Positions 35,296 through 44,600 are shown, counted from the first letter of the stretch. The stretch: 64,000 nucleotides of DNA from Chryseobacterium arthrosphaerae (GCF_001684965.1 NZ_MAYG01000001.1:558001-622000); one strand, 5' to 3'. Numbers and translations are program-made. Notes: a model not told the origin generated them from the sequence alone.

Positions 35296-36459
35296 TTAAT
35301 AGCTCATTTCCACAATCTTATAAGCATCCTTTGGAGTCAGCTTTTTATACTCTCCAAGGCCAAGCCAGTTTCTGTCTGTAAAAGCTTTTTCCACTTTTTC
35401 TGCAGTACCTTTATACTCCTCCGTATATTCAGAAAGTCTGGTTTTGATATGAAGGCTGTGGAAGAACTCTTCAAGCTTTTTGATTCCTGATTCTGCTTTT
35501 TCTTCTATCGTTCCCTCTTTGATTCCCCAGACTCTCTCTGCATATTGAGCCAGTTTTCCTTTTTTATCCTCAAAATTATAGCGGTAGTGGGACGGAGCAA
35601 TAATTGCCAGCGTTCTTGCATGGTCTATACCGAAATAAGCAGTTAATTCGTGCCCCATAGCGTGTACTGCCCAGTCAGTGATTACACCTTTCTGGATAAG
35701 TCCGTTCAGGGCCATTGTACAGCACCACATAAAGTTTCCGGCTGCATCGTAGTTGAAGTCATCTGCCAGCACTTTTGGAGCCGTTTCCTGAAGGCTTATC
35801 AGGATACTTTCCGCAATTCTTTCCTGAAGATCAGCAGAAGAAGGAGCGGTCATATATTGTTCCAATACGTGGGTGTAGGCATCCGTAATTCCGTTGACGA
35901 TCTGATTTTTAGGAATTGACCGGATCACTTCCGGATCCAGCACAGAAAACTGAGGGAAAAGTCCGGGACCTCCTGAAGACAGTTTTTCGTTTGTTTCCCT
36001 TCTTGAGATCACATATCCCGAATTCATTTCCGAACCGGTTGCAGGAAGTGTTAAGATACTTCCGAACGGCATTCCTTCGCCTTCAAAAGTTCTTACCTGT
36101 TTTCTCAGGATATCCCATGGCTCACCATCATAGTGGGCCGCTGCAGAGATGAATTTGGTTCCGTCAATGACGGATCCGCCTCCTACGGCAAGAAGATAAG
36201 TGATATTATTTTCTTTGATAAAGCTTATGGCATTGATCAGCACTTCGTATTCCGGGTTGGCAGGAACTCCTCCGAATTCATAAACGGTATGATCTTTCAA
36301 AGCTGCTTTTACCTGGTCATAGACTCCGTTGTTTTTGATGCTTCCGCCTCCGTAGATCATTAATATTCTGGCATCTGTAGGGATTTCATTGGGAATTTTA
36401 GCGATTTCACCTTTTCCGAAAAGTATTTTAGTTGGGTTTTTGAACTCGAAATTAAGCAT
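35296..36459 (-). CDS. iron-containing alcohol dehydrogenase (YqhD-like)
   Basis: 387 residues, the same length as E. coli YqhD. Start MLNFEFKNPTKILFGKGEI; NAD(P) loop AVGGGSVIDGTKFI; and the metal-binding helix WAVHAMGHELTAYFGIDHA with the conserved histidines. YqhD-type enzymes reduce toxic short-chain aldehydes with NADPH, so a role in aldehyde detoxification is likely. A -7 box lies upstream. The HxlR-type regulator gene is next upstream on the same strand, about 180 bases away, and may act on it, though that is inference. Confidence 0.93.
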   Translation of the reverse strand: MLNFEFKNPTKILFGKGEIAKIPNEIPTDARILMIYGGGSIKNNGVYDQVKAALKDHTVYEFGGVPANPEYEVLINAISFIKENNITYLLAVGGGSVIDGTKFISAAAHYDGEPWDILRKQVRTFEGEGMPFGSILTLPATGSEMNSGYVISRRETNEKLSSGGPGLFPQFSVLDPEVIRSIPKNQIVNGITDAYTHVLEQYMTAPSSADLQERIAESILISLQETAPKVLADDFNYDAAGNFMWCCTMALNGLIQKGVITDWAVHAMGHELTAYFGIDHARTLAIIAPSHYRYNFEDKKGKLAQYAERVWGIKEGTIEEKAESGIKKLEEFFHSLHIKTRLSEYTEEYKGTAEKVEKAFTDRNWLGLGEYKKLTPKDAYKIVEMSY

Positions 36460-36480
36460 TGTTCTAAATTTATTTTAATC

Positions 36481-36488
36481 CAAATTTA
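36481..36488 (-). promoter_or_regulatory. alcohol dehydrogenase promoter, -7 box
   Basis: TAAATTTG on the minus strand, 21 bases upstream of the ATG. It gives this gene a promoter separate from that of the HxlR gene. Confidence 0.55.
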
Positions 36489-36636
36489 CGGAATGAAAAA
36501 AGAATATTGAGTTAATGAAATTTTAAAATTCTATGATTAATTTTCATGAAAGCTATCATACACATCAGTAGTACAGAATGAAGATACTTTAAAAAATAAT
36601 ATGAGTTTTTACACCTTCATCACTTCCTTCTTTCCA

Positions 36637-37047
36637 CTAAATATTCCCGGAGAGATAATCTTTGGCTCTTTTTATAAAACCTTCTTTATCCCTTTTAATA
36701 TCTTCCAGGAGCTTTTTTCTCTCTTCAGGAATAGTAAGGTACTGATCACCCCAGAGATTGATCTCAACAATCACGGGAATAAGATCTATGCCTTTTTGTG
36801 TCAGAAAATAGATGATCTTCAGTTTGTTATCAGGATGGTCTTTTTTATCAATAATTCCATGGTCCAATAAATTCTGAAGTCTGGAAGCCAGAATATTGGT
36901 GGCTATTTTTTCATCGGCTTTCAGAAAGTCTCCATAAGTACATTCTTTTTTCAGCATGAGATCACGGATGATCAGCAGGGACCATTTATCACCCCACATT
37001 TCCAGTGAGCAGCTGATAGGACAGTCGGATCTTTTTTTGCTCATCAA
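36637..37047 (-). CDS. HxlR-family transcriptional regulator
   Basis: 136 residues with the winged helix-turn-helix of HxlR proteins: CPISCSLEMWGDKWSLLIIR, then KIATNILASRLQNLLDHGII and FLTQKGIDLIPVI. The N-terminal Cys (CPIS) is the position used for aldehyde or redox sensing in several relatives such as HypR and YodB. It is divergent from lpd; the 97-base gap contains an inverted repeat of TTGCAA half-sites (37066-37114) that looks like its operator. It may therefore control lpd, itself and perhaps the YqhD-like gene in response to reactive aldehydes or oxidants. Confidence 0.92.
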   Translation of the reverse strand: MMSKKRSDCPISCSLEMWGDKWSLLIIRDLMLKKECTYGDFLKADEKIATNILASRLQNLLDHGIIDKKDHPDNKLKIIYFLTQKGIDLIPVIVEINLWGDQYLTIPEERKKLLEDIKRDKEGFIKRAKDYLSGNI

Positions 37048-37065
37048 TACGAATTTTAAAATAAT

Positions 37066-37114
37066 ACTTGCAAATTGAAAGTGTTTAATTTAAATTTGCT
37101 TTTGTTTTGCAAGT
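37066..37114. promoter_or_regulatory. putative HxlR operator (ACTTGCAAA inverted repeat)
   Basis: ACTTGCAAA at 37066-37074 is inverted as TTTGCAAGT at 37106-37114. The half-sites flank the lpd -7 box and lie upstream of the HxlR gene, so binding could repress both. Confidence 0.55.
37091..37098 (+). promoter_or_regulatory. lpd promoter, -7 box
   Basis: TAAATTTG, full TAnnTTTG match, 46 bases before the lpd ATG and inside the inverted repeat. Confidence 0.55.
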
Positions 37115-37144
37115 AAATTTAATCATAAAAAATTAATAAATCAA

Positions 37145-38545
37145 ATGGAACATTATGATATTGCCGTGATAGGTTCAGGCCCCGGCGGATATGTAGCTGC
37201 TGTAAGAAGCGCACAATTGGGCTATAAAACAGTCATTATAGAAAAATATGATACACTGGGCGGAACCTGTACCAATGTGGGGTGTATACCAACAAAAGCA
37301 TTGTTGGACAGTACTCATCACTACTCAGAAGCCAGGCATAAACTGAAAGACCATGGGATCAGTCTTGAACAGGTAAATCTGGATTTCACTCAGATGTACA
37401 GGCGAAAAACAGAGGTTGTTTCAAAAAATACAGCCGGACTCGACTTTCTGATGAATAAAAATAAGATTATCCGTTTGAAAGGAACGGCCTGTTTTGAAAG
37501 CAATACAGTATTGAAAATCTTTAATGATAAGGAAACCGTCAGTATTACTGCTGAAAATTATATCATTGCAACCGGATCGAAACCCTCAACAATTCCGGGA
37601 GTGGAAATCGATAAAAAAAGAATCATTACTTCCACTGAAGCGTTGTCTTTACAGGAAAAACCCCAATCTATCGTAATCATTGGCGGAGGTGTAATAGGAG
37701 TGGAGATGGCTTCTGTTTTCAACAGGATAGGAACCCGGGTAACCATTCTGGAATATGCAGACCACCTGATTGCTGCTATGGACCATGAATTAGGGAAAAA
37801 TCTTCAGAAAATCCTGAAAAAAGAAGGAGTGGATATCCGTCTCAATCATGCCGTTTATAAAACTGAAAGTTCAGATTCTGCAGCCAAAGTCTTCTTTAAA
37901 GATGAAACCGGAAAAGAAGCCGTGATGGAAGCCGAATATATTCTGGTCGCTGTAGGAAGAGCTCCTTATATAAAAGGTCTGGGGCTTGAAAATACAGGGG
38001 TGGAAATTGATGACCGCGGATTTATTAAAGTGAATGAAAGCTGCCGGACTTCAGTTCCTTCTATTTATGCCATTGGTGATGTTATTGGTGGAGCAATGCT
38101 CGCCCATAAGGCAGAAGAAGAGGGAGTGTTGGTTGCAGAAACAATCAGCGGGCAGAAACGTCATATTCATTACAGCCGTATTCCTTCTGTAGTCTATACA
38201 TGGCCGGAAGTGGCTTCTGTAGGGCATTCTGAAGAATATTTAAAGAGAAATAATATTCTGTATAAGGCAGGGAAGTTTCCGTTTTCTGCAAGTGCCAGAG
38301 CCAGGGCTTCAATGGATTTGGAGGGCTTTGCCAAAGTTCTGGTTGATCCGAAATATGGTGAAGTGCTGGGCGTTCATATTATTGGAGCCAGAGCGGCAGA
38401 CCTCATTGCACAAGGCGTCATTGCTCAGGAATATGAAGTAACAGCTGAAGATATGTTCCGTATTTCCTATGCACACCCAACCTATTCCGAAGCGTTAAAA
38501 GAAGCTTACCTGATTGCCTCCGGACAAGGCGCAATTAATATCTAA
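37145..38545 (+). CDS. lpdA: dihydrolipoyl dehydrogenase
   Basis: E3 flavoenzyme that reoxidises dihydrolipoamide of the 2-oxoacid dehydrogenase complexes. 466 residues. FAD loop IGSGPGGYVAA, redox disulfide GGTCTNVGCIPTKALL, NAD loop IIGGGVIGVEMAS, and the C-terminal AHPTYSEA with the active-site His and Glu. No E1 or E2 genes are nearby, and the gene faces a divergent HxlR regulator, so this is likely an extra, stress-inducible copy rather than the only E3. That last point is inference. Confidence 0.95.
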   Translation: MEHYDIAVIGSGPGGYVAAVRSAQLGYKTVIIEKYDTLGGTCTNVGCIPTKALLDSTHHYSEARHKLKDHGISLEQVNLDFTQMYRRKTEVVSKNTAGLDFLMNKNKIIRLKGTACFESNTVLKIFNDKETVSITAENYIIATGSKPSTIPGVEIDKKRIITSTEALSLQEKPQSIVIIGGGVIGVEMASVFNRIGTRVTILEYADHLIAAMDHELGKNLQKILKKEGVDIRLNHAVYKTESSDSAAKVFFKDETGKEAVMEAEYILVAVGRAPYIKGLGLENTGVEIDDRGFIKVNESCRTSVPSIYAIGDVIGGAMLAHKAEEEGVLVAETISGQKRHIHYSRIPSVVYTWPEVASVGHSEEYLKRNNILYKAGKFPFSASARARASMDLEGFAKVLVDPKYGEVLGVHIIGARAADLIAQGVIAQEYEVTAEDMFRISYAHPTYSEALKEAYLIASGQGAINI

Positions 38546-38565
38546 AGAAATAATATTAAAATTTA

Positions 38566-38697
38566 AACCATTAAGATTTTTTAAGCAGGTAAGAATAGTT
38601 AAGGGAATAACTAAAGCTATTTTATGTGGCTCGGCGTTTCATTTTTCCGTTAAAGAAGGATCTTATTATCCTTACTTTCTTCAAAATCTTGATGGTT
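38566..38697. mobile_element. MITE-like palindromic element
   Basis: 132-base non-coding stretch whose ends are inverted repeats over about 38 bases: AACCATTAAGATTTT at the left, CAAAATCTTGATGGTT at the right, and matching inner parts (GGTAAGAAT with CCTTACTTT). There is no transposase. It fits a miniature inverted-repeat element or a palindromic repeat unit and lies just after lpd. Confidence 0.6.
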
Positions 38698-38786
38698 AAA
38701 AATATAAGATCATCAATTGTATCGCAGATAAAATCTTCGTGCCTTAAAGACAGTAAGATTGTAAATTAATTTGCGCCCCTGCGTTT

Positions 38787-39395
38787 TCAAAAATTAAAAG
38801 AACAGTTCTCATCTTTAGCAAACACGCCATTGCTTTTTGCTGCCAGCTTTCCGGTTTTTCTGTTGATTTTAATTAAAAAAGACTCTTTTACAGCAGGACA
38901 CCCTTTTGACTGCATCAGATACATGGAGATATAGCGGTCTTCAATTTTGTAAGTTCCGGAAAAACGATTACCCGTATCTACCCGATAACCATAAGTCTGG
39001 GCCAGTAAAATAGCTTCCGGAAGATTGTCTACAGTTCCGATAAAATCTCTCAGCTGCTGCTCATTGGAAAAATAAACAGCCCTCTCATTTTTACAGGCAA
39101 GAATATATGAAAAACAGTTGTTTCCAATACATTTCTGAAAAAAACCTTTTTCCGGAACAGGTTCATTGATGGTCATGAAATCAGGAGCCTGGCTTTCATA
39201 GATCACAGCTTTTTCATAATCAGGATCATTACTGAGAACACGCCAGTAAGCATAGTCTTTATCGGGAACGATGAAAGGGTAAAGGTAGTCTGTCGTATCC
39301 AGGATATCAGGAATTTTTTTATAATCATCAGGAACCTTGATCTGGCTGTAAAACAGATGGGAGAAGATCAGGGAAAATGTGATGATAACTTTCAT
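38787..39395 (-). CDS. exported protein of unknown function
   Basis: 202 residues with a signal peptide ending near LFYSQ. No lipobox. The mature part has one Cys pair in CIGNNCF, two more cysteines near the C-terminus (KGCPAV, ENCSF), and many Tyr and Asp residues; disulfides are likely. YISMYLMQSKGCPAV and FLIKINRKTGKLAAK look like beta strands. I do not recognise a family. It lies downstream of the lipoprotein gene at 39431, same strand, 35-base gap. Confidence 0.65.
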   Translation of the reverse strand: MKVIITFSLIFSHLFYSQIKVPDDYKKIPDILDTTDYLYPFIVPDKDYAYWRVLSNDPDYEKAVIYESQAPDFMTINEPVPEKGFFQKCIGNNCFSYILACKNERAVYFSNEQQLRDFIGTVDNLPEAILLAQTYGYRVDTGNRFSGTYKIEDRYISMYLMQSKGCPAVKESFLIKINRKTGKLAAKSNGVFAKDENCSFNF

Positions 39396-39430
39396 AGGAG
39401 AATGGGTTTACAGTGCAAATGTAAAGAGAA

Positions 39431-39835
39431 TTATTGCAATACAATTCTGTAATAGCCTTTTTCATCTTTTACATCAATTCCAATGCCTGTAAACGTTAAT
39501 TTATTGATTTGAAAACCATCACAGCCTCCGTTAAATTCTGATGACTGGATTGAAAAATCAAGGTTTTTAATATTAGAATAAAATTTATATTTTTTTGTTC
39601 CGTTATAAGCCCCTACATTTTCTAAAATAACCCTGTTCTCAGATGTTTTGGTTAATTCTACATTAACATTATTTTCGTCCTGAACAGAATAGGAGGTTAA
39701 TGTCCCGTTGGTAATAAGATTTTCATTATTGGAATTGGTGAACTCAAAAACAATGGGTTGTGGTGCATTGTAACAGTCTTTTTCACAAGAGATGAACAGA
39801 AGCAGTATAAGTAAGAAAGTAAATATTTTTTTCAT
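39431..39835 (-). CDS. small lipoprotein of unknown function
   Basis: 134 residues with an SPII signal and lipobox FISC (Cys17). After lipidation the sequence continues EKDCYNAPQPIVFEFTNSNN, then beta-rich segments with a central Cys (FNGGCDGFQ). Related in style to small Bacteroidota lipoproteins with unknown ligands. It is upstream of the exported protein at 38787-39395 and may share a transcript with it. No function is assigned. Confidence 0.65.
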   Translation of the reverse strand: MKKIFTFLLILLLFISCEKDCYNAPQPIVFEFTNSNNENLITNGTLTSYSVQDENNVNVELTKTSENRVILENVGAYNGTKKYKFYSNIKNLDFSIQSSEFNGGCDGFQINKLTFTGIGIDVKDEKGYYRIVLQ

Positions 39836-39911
39836 AGATTGTAACTGATGTGAAGAGTAAAATTAATGAATAATATTTTGTAGTCAAAATTATACTATAC
39901 TGATGTGAAAT

Positions 39912-40493
39912 TTATAAAAACTTCATCGGATATTTCACCGTAATATTCCCATGGGAAATTTTCTTCAGTTTTGATTCCATCATTTTTTTTGTCAGAGGTT
40001 TCAGGTGGTCGGTATATAAAATTCCCAATGTATGGTCGTATTCATGCTGGATGATTCTTGCCGTAAGACCGGAAAAGGTTTTGTTCTGCATCATGAAATC
40101 TCTGTCCAGGTATTCAATAGTAATTTTCCAGGGTCTTTCCACCTTTTGTGAAAGTCCGGGAATGCTCAGGCATCCTTCGTAATCGTGCCAGGTTTCTTCA
40201 GAAGAATAGATGATTCTTGCATTGATGAAAGTTTCTTTTATTCCTTTATCATTTTTTTCAAAATACAGAATCTGATCTTCCATATCAAGGTTTTCATAAA
40301 TAATCTGGCTGTCGACGATGAAAAGCTGTAAAGGATTTCCGATCTGGGAAGAGGAGAGGCCGCAGCCATTGGCATTTTCCATACTGTTCCACATATCATC
40401 AATAAGTTTTTGGATCTCCGGAGTATTGCCTTCGGTTTTTAAGCATTTTTGCTTTAAAATAGGATTTCCATACGCTATAATAGGTAAATTCAT
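39912..40493 (-). CDS. def: peptide deformylase (divergent paralogue)
   Basis: Removes the formyl group from nascent proteins; metal hydrolase. 193 residues. Motif 1 reads GCGLSSSQIG where the usual form is GxGLAAPQIG. Motif 2 is EGCLSIPG, with the metal Cys, and motif 3 is QHEYDH (HExxH), so all metal ligands and the catalytic Glu are kept. The altered motif 1 suggests a second, non-housekeeping deformylase, as several Bacteroidota have. It stands 57 bases downstream of the Crp/Fnr regulator gene in the same direction. Confidence 0.9.
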   Translation of the reverse strand: MNLPIIAYGNPILKQKCLKTEGNTPEIQKLIDDMWNSMENANGCGLSSSQIGNPLQLFIVDSQIIYENLDMEDQILYFEKNDKGIKETFINARIIYSSEETWHDYEGCLSIPGLSQKVERPWKITIEYLDRDFMMQNKTFSGLTARIIQHEYDHTLGILYTDHLKPLTKKMMESKLKKISHGNITVKYPMKFL

Positions 40494-40550
40494 TGTCTTC
40501 GGTTTCCTGCAAAGTTCAGCAGAAGAGAAAAGATATACAATGAACCTATG

Positions 40551-41117
40551 TTAATTAATCTGTCTTCTGATCCTGCTTAAAGCCTGCGGAGTAATGCCGA
40601 TATACGATGCTATATATTTCAGAGGAACGCGCCTCAAAAGTTCCGGCTGTTCTGTGAACAACCTTAAATACCGCTCTTTAGCCGTAAACTTCAGCAGGGA
40701 AAGCTCTCTTTTATTTTTAGCCAGAAACAGCTTTTCGGAAGCAAAACGCCCCAGATGATTACCCACATGGGTGTTGTCGTAAACTTTCTGCAGGTCATCA
40801 TGAGAGATCTGCCATACTGTGGTTTCCGCTAATGCCTGCATTTCATATTCAGAAGGAGTCCGGGTAAGGAAAGAATCATAGGCACAGGTAAATTCTTTCT
40901 CAAAACTGAAACTGAAAGTATAGCCATATTCATCATCCGGAAGATAAAACCTTACCAGCCCGGATTCTATAAAAGATAAAAAGTTTTCAGTGTTGCCCTG
41001 TTGAGTGATGATCTCGTTTTTAGCATATACTTTTCTGTGAAAATGCCCTGCTATAAATGCCCATTCCGATTCCTGAAGTTTGACGATCTGTTCGTAATAT
41101 TCTCTGATATACCCCAT
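40551..41117 (-). CDS. Crp/Fnr-family transcriptional regulator
   Basis: 188 residues: an N-terminal cyclic-nucleotide-binding-like beta barrel (FHRKVYAKNEIITQQGNTEN, FIESGLVRFYL), a dimerisation helix, and a short C-terminal helix-turn-helix (LKYIASYIGITPQALSRIRR). No cysteines for an iron-sulfur cluster are seen, so it is not a classical Fnr. This short Flavobacteriia type usually has no clear cAMP pocket. Targets are unknown; the deformylase gene just downstream may be one. Confidence 0.9.
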   Translation of the reverse strand: MGYIREYYEQIVKLQESEWAFIAGHFHRKVYAKNEIITQQGNTENFLSFIESGLVRFYLPDDEYGYTFSFSFEKEFTCAYDSFLTRTPSEYEMQALAETTVWQISHDDLQKVYDNTHVGNHLGRFASEKLFLAKNKRELSLLKFTAKERYLRLFTEQPELLRRVPLKYIASYIGITPQALSRIRRQIN

Positions 41118-41191
41118 AGGATTGTGTATGATCAGGTAAAGGTAAGGAAAATCAAATTTTTGTAACAGAAAGACATTTCATCATTAAAGAT

Positions 41192-41902
41192 TTAATGTAC
41201 CATATGTTCCACAAAAGGAACAATTCTGTTATGGTGAATCCTTCCTTTGATATATACCTGATCCCCGTCCTGAAAAACATATTCGCTGACCAGAATATTG
41301 TTTAAACCACTGGTTCCCAGAAAAGAACTGATCCATGGATGCCGGCCTTTGAGTAAAGATACCTTGGGGTTTTCAGTGGGTTGGTAATTTTGTAGATAAT
41401 AAGGTGTTTTATAATTGGTGGCATAAACTTTTTGGGTAAAATGGTTCTGGTCGATCATACCATCCGCCATCCATAATTTAAAATCGATGTCATATAATTT
41501 TCCGTCCACAGATACCTGAGTGCCTTTCGGATATCCTGCAATAATACTGTAGTCAAAAGTTTCATAAATTTCTACCGGATCTTTACTTTGCAGGGCAGTA
41601 CCTACCCGCAGGGCATAAAATGCTGCTTCTTTTCCGGATAAAGGAGCTTTTACCGTTGTATTCGTATGGATGGTACATTTCAGTCCCGGCAACGCTGCTA
41701 TCTCCTCCATGTGCTGGCTATATTCTTCATCCTGATCCATTGAACCAAGGCTGGAGATCAGAGAACCCAATACCATCATTGAAGAAATGCAGATGAATAT
41801 AAAAACAGCAGAAACGATAAGGAAGATCTTTAAGGATTTCCTATGAACCGGTGCCCCGTTCGTTTTAATATTCACATTGGCGTTGAAATTGAATTTGATC
41901 AT
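41192..41902 (-). CDS. single-pass membrane protein, possible GIDE-like domain
   Basis: 236 residues. One membrane helix near residues 23-50 follows a short basic N-terminus. The rest resembles a beta-rich domain with CTIHTNTTVKAPLSGKEAAFYALRV, which recalls the core of the GIDE-type domain (APLSG, then a Tyr in a strand), and a C-terminal DQVYIKGRI strand. The GIDE-like reading is tentative. It is on the opposite strand to ppc and has no evident partners. Function unknown. Confidence 0.55.
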   Translation of the reverse strand: MIKFNFNANVNIKTNGAPVHRKSLKIFLIVSAVFIFICISSMMVLGSLISSLGSMDQDEEYSQHMEEIAALPGLKCTIHTNTTVKAPLSGKEAAFYALRVGTALQSKDPVEIYETFDYSIIAGYPKGTQVSVDGKLYDIDFKLWMADGMIDQNHFTQKVYATNYKTPYYLQNYQPTENPKVSLLKGRHPWISSFLGTSGLNNILVSEYVFQDGDQVYIKGRIHHNRIVPFVEHMVH

Positions 41903-42016
41903 AAGAATTCAGATGGATGCCAAAACTAGGTAATTTTCCAAAGCAAAAGCGAATTTTTTTTGTATATCATTCCTTAATTTTTGTCATTTGTCAATTCAAC
42001 TCATCCTAAAATCACT

Positions 42017-42024
42017 TACATTTG
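42017..42024 (+). promoter_or_regulatory. ppc promoter, -7 box close to the start
   Basis: TACATTTG, full TAnnTTTG match, five bases before the ATG at 42030, again suggesting a leaderless mRNA. Confidence 0.55.
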
Positions 42025-42029
42025 TGAGT

Positions 42030-44564
42030 ATGAGACACGACCAACGCACAGAAAAATTCAGGCAGATCGTGGAAAATAAATTCCAGATCTACAATTCATT
42101 ATTTATGAGCCTGCCTTATGATAAAATGACGAATATCGGGATGCTTCTTCCGTTTCTTTGTGAAGAAAGTAAAATAGGCTATGAAGCCGGCAAGACACCC
42201 GAAGAAATCGTTGAAGAATTTTTTAAAAACCATACGGATCTTCAGACGGAAGAGCAGAAACTCGAACTGCTTTTTAAGATCATCCAATATATAGAAAGAC
42301 AGGTAGTACTGTTTGACAGTATTGAAGATGCAGCCTTCCCGAATCTTCATTCTGAAAGTGACAGCGGAACCGTTACCAATCTTTTTGAGCGCTCTTTTCA
42401 GGACCATAAGATTGAAAAGGTACGGGAGAAATTAAAAGATTTTAGTGTAAAGGTGGTGTTTACCGCACACCCGACCCAGTTTTATCCAAGCTCGGTTCAA
42501 AGAATCATTCAGGATTTAAGAGGAGCAATTACCAGTGATTCTGTGACCCAGATCGATATGCTTCTGCAGCAGCTTGGGAAAACCCCTTTTGTGAATAAAG
42601 AAAAACCTACTCCTATAGATGAAGCACTCAGCATCATTTCCTACTTGAGATATGTATATTATGATACGATTGGCGAACTGTTTACGAAAATTAAAAAGAC
42701 TTTCGGAAACGGGCATTTCCATCTTCATGAAGATATTATCCAGCTTGGATTCTGGCCGGGAGGTGACAGAGACGGAAATCCTTTTGTAACGGCAGATGTT
42801 ACCAGAAGAGTGGCGGAAGAGCTTCGTTCAGCCATCCTCAAATCTTATTACAGTCACCTGAAATACATCAGAAGGAGATTAAGTTTCCGTGGCGTGGCTG
42901 AAGTTTTGACACAACTGAGCGAGGAGCTGTATGCTGCTATTTTTGATGGAAAAACCATCACAGCAGAAAATATCCTGAAAAAAGCAGATGAGGCGGAAAA
43001 AATCCTGATCAACGATCATAATTCTCTGTTTCTGGATCTCCTAGTAAACTTCAAAGACCGTGTGAAGATCTTCGGAACCCACTTTGCAACATTGGATATC
43101 CGCCAGGATAGCAGAATTCATCAGAAAGTGATTGATGAGGTCTTTGCTAAACTCTATGGAAATGAAGAAGCTACCCAGGAAGAAAAATTCAGTAAGCTGA
43201 TTCAGGTTTCAGAGAAAGTGAATGCCGATGATTTTGAAGATATTGTAAAAGATACCTTACTGACGGTTTCCCAGGTTTCAGAAATTCAGAAACTGAATGG
43301 GTTGAGAGGGATGAACCGTTATATCATCTCCAATTCCGATGCTGTAAAAGATGTAATGAATGTGTACGCATTCTTTACAATCTGTGGGTATAAAGATGAA
43401 GACATCAATATGGACATCGTTCCGCTTTTTGAAACAATGGAAGGCCTTGCCAATGCCGAACATGTCATGAATGAGCTGTATCAGCATCCGGTCTATAAAA
43501 AGCACCTTGAAAAAAGAGGAAACCAGCAGACCATTATGCTTGGGTTCTCCGATGGTACCAAAGACGGAGGATATTTAAAGGCCAACTGGGAGATTTATAA
43601 GGCAAAAGAAGTCCTGACCAGACTTTCAGAACAGAATAATATCAAAGTGGTATTCTTCGATGGAAGAGGAGGGCCACCGGCAAGAGGGGGAGGAAAGACC
43701 CACGATTTCTATGCTTCTCAGGGAAAAACCATTGCCAATAACAAAATTGAGCTGACGATCCAGGGGCAGACCATTACCAGTATCTTCGGAAATAAAGAAC
43801 AGGCAAAATATAACTTTGAGCAGCTCCTGACAGCCGGAGTTGAAAATGATGTGTTTAAGAATGCCAAAAAAGAGCTTACAGAGAAAGAAAGAGCCTTAAT
43901 TATAGAGCTGGCAGATATCAGCTATCAGAAATACTCGGATCTGAAAGCCCATCCGATGTTTGTACCTTATCTTCAGGAAATGAGTACTCTGGAATATTAC
44001 GGGAAAACGAATATAGGAAGCCGTCCGTCCAAGAGAGGAAACGGAAGTGAATTGAAATTTGAAGACCTGAGAGCCATTCCGTTTGTAGGATCATGGTCAC
44101 AGCTGAAGCAGAATGTACCTGGGTTTTTCGGTTTTGGATATGCGATGCAGAAGATGAAAGAGCAGGGTAGGTTTGAGGAGGTGAGAGAACTTTACAAAGG
44201 TTCTGATTTCTTTAAAACATTAGTTCTGAATTCTATGATGAGTATGAACAAGTCTTATTTTCCCCTGACGTATTATATCAGAAACAATCCGAAATTCGGG
44301 GCATTCTGGAATGTACTCTTCGATGAATATGAGCTGTCCAGAGAAATCATGCTGGAACTTACAGGTTTCAAAATGCTTCAGGAAGAAGATCCTTTATCCA
44401 GAAAATCGGTGAAGATCCGTGAGAAGATTGTACTTCCGTTACTGAGTATTCAGCAATATGCATTAATGAAGATTCAGAAAGGAGAAGGAAATAAAGAGGC
44501 TTATGAAAAGCTGGTCACAAGATCATTGTTCGGAAATATCAATGCAAGCAGAAATTCAGCATAA
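42030..44564 (+). CDS. ppc: phosphoenolpyruvate carboxylase
   Basis: Carboxylates PEP to oxaloacetate, refilling the TCA cycle. The ATG at 42030 (MRHDQRTEKF) gives 844 residues; an upstream ATG would precede the -7 box. Key motifs: VVFTAHPTQ with the catalytic His, FWPGGDRDGNPFV, MLGFSDGTKDGGYL (GFSDG for GYSDS of E. coli), and VVFFDGRGGPPARGGG. The signature NIGSRPSKR and the C-terminal region are also present. Length is a little shorter than the 880-970 typical of other bacteria, as common for Bacteroidota. Confidence 0.96.
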   Translation: MRHDQRTEKFRQIVENKFQIYNSLFMSLPYDKMTNIGMLLPFLCEESKIGYEAGKTPEEIVEEFFKNHTDLQTEEQKLELLFKIIQYIERQVVLFDSIEDAAFPNLHSESDSGTVTNLFERSFQDHKIEKVREKLKDFSVKVVFTAHPTQFYPSSVQRIIQDLRGAITSDSVTQIDMLLQQLGKTPFVNKEKPTPIDEALSIISYLRYVYYDTIGELFTKIKKTFGNGHFHLHEDIIQLGFWPGGDRDGNPFVTADVTRRVAEELRSAILKSYYSHLKYIRRRLSFRGVAEVLTQLSEELYAAIFDGKTITAENILKKADEAEKILINDHNSLFLDLLVNFKDRVKIFGTHFATLDIRQDSRIHQKVIDEVFAKLYGNEEATQEEKFSKLIQVSEKVNADDFEDIVKDTLLTVSQVSEIQKLNGLRGMNRYIISNSDAVKDVMNVYAFFTICGYKDEDINMDIVPLFETMEGLANAEHVMNELYQHPVYKKHLEKRGNQQTIMLGFSDGTKDGGYLKANWEIYKAKEVLTRLSEQNNIKVVFFDGRGGPPARGGGKTHDFYASQGKTIANNKIELTIQGQTITSIFGNKEQAKYNFEQLLTAGVENDVFKNAKKELTEKERALIIELADISYQKYSDLKAHPMFVPYLQEMSTLEYYGKTNIGSRPSKRGNGSELKFEDLRAIPFVGSWSQLKQNVPGFFGFGYAMQKMKEQGRFEEVRELYKGSDFFKTLVLNSMMSMNKSYFPLTYYIRNNPKFGAFWNVLFDEYELSREIMLELTGFKMLQEEDPLSRKSVKIREKIVLPLLSIQQYALMKIQKGEGNKEAYEKLVTRSLFGNINASRNSA

Positions 44565-44600
44565 ATTTATTGAATACGGATTCTACGGTAATATAAACAG

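Noticed and set aside
38514..38699. Small frame after lpd
   Set aside because: It falls within the palindromic element at 38566-38697 and starts inside lpd.
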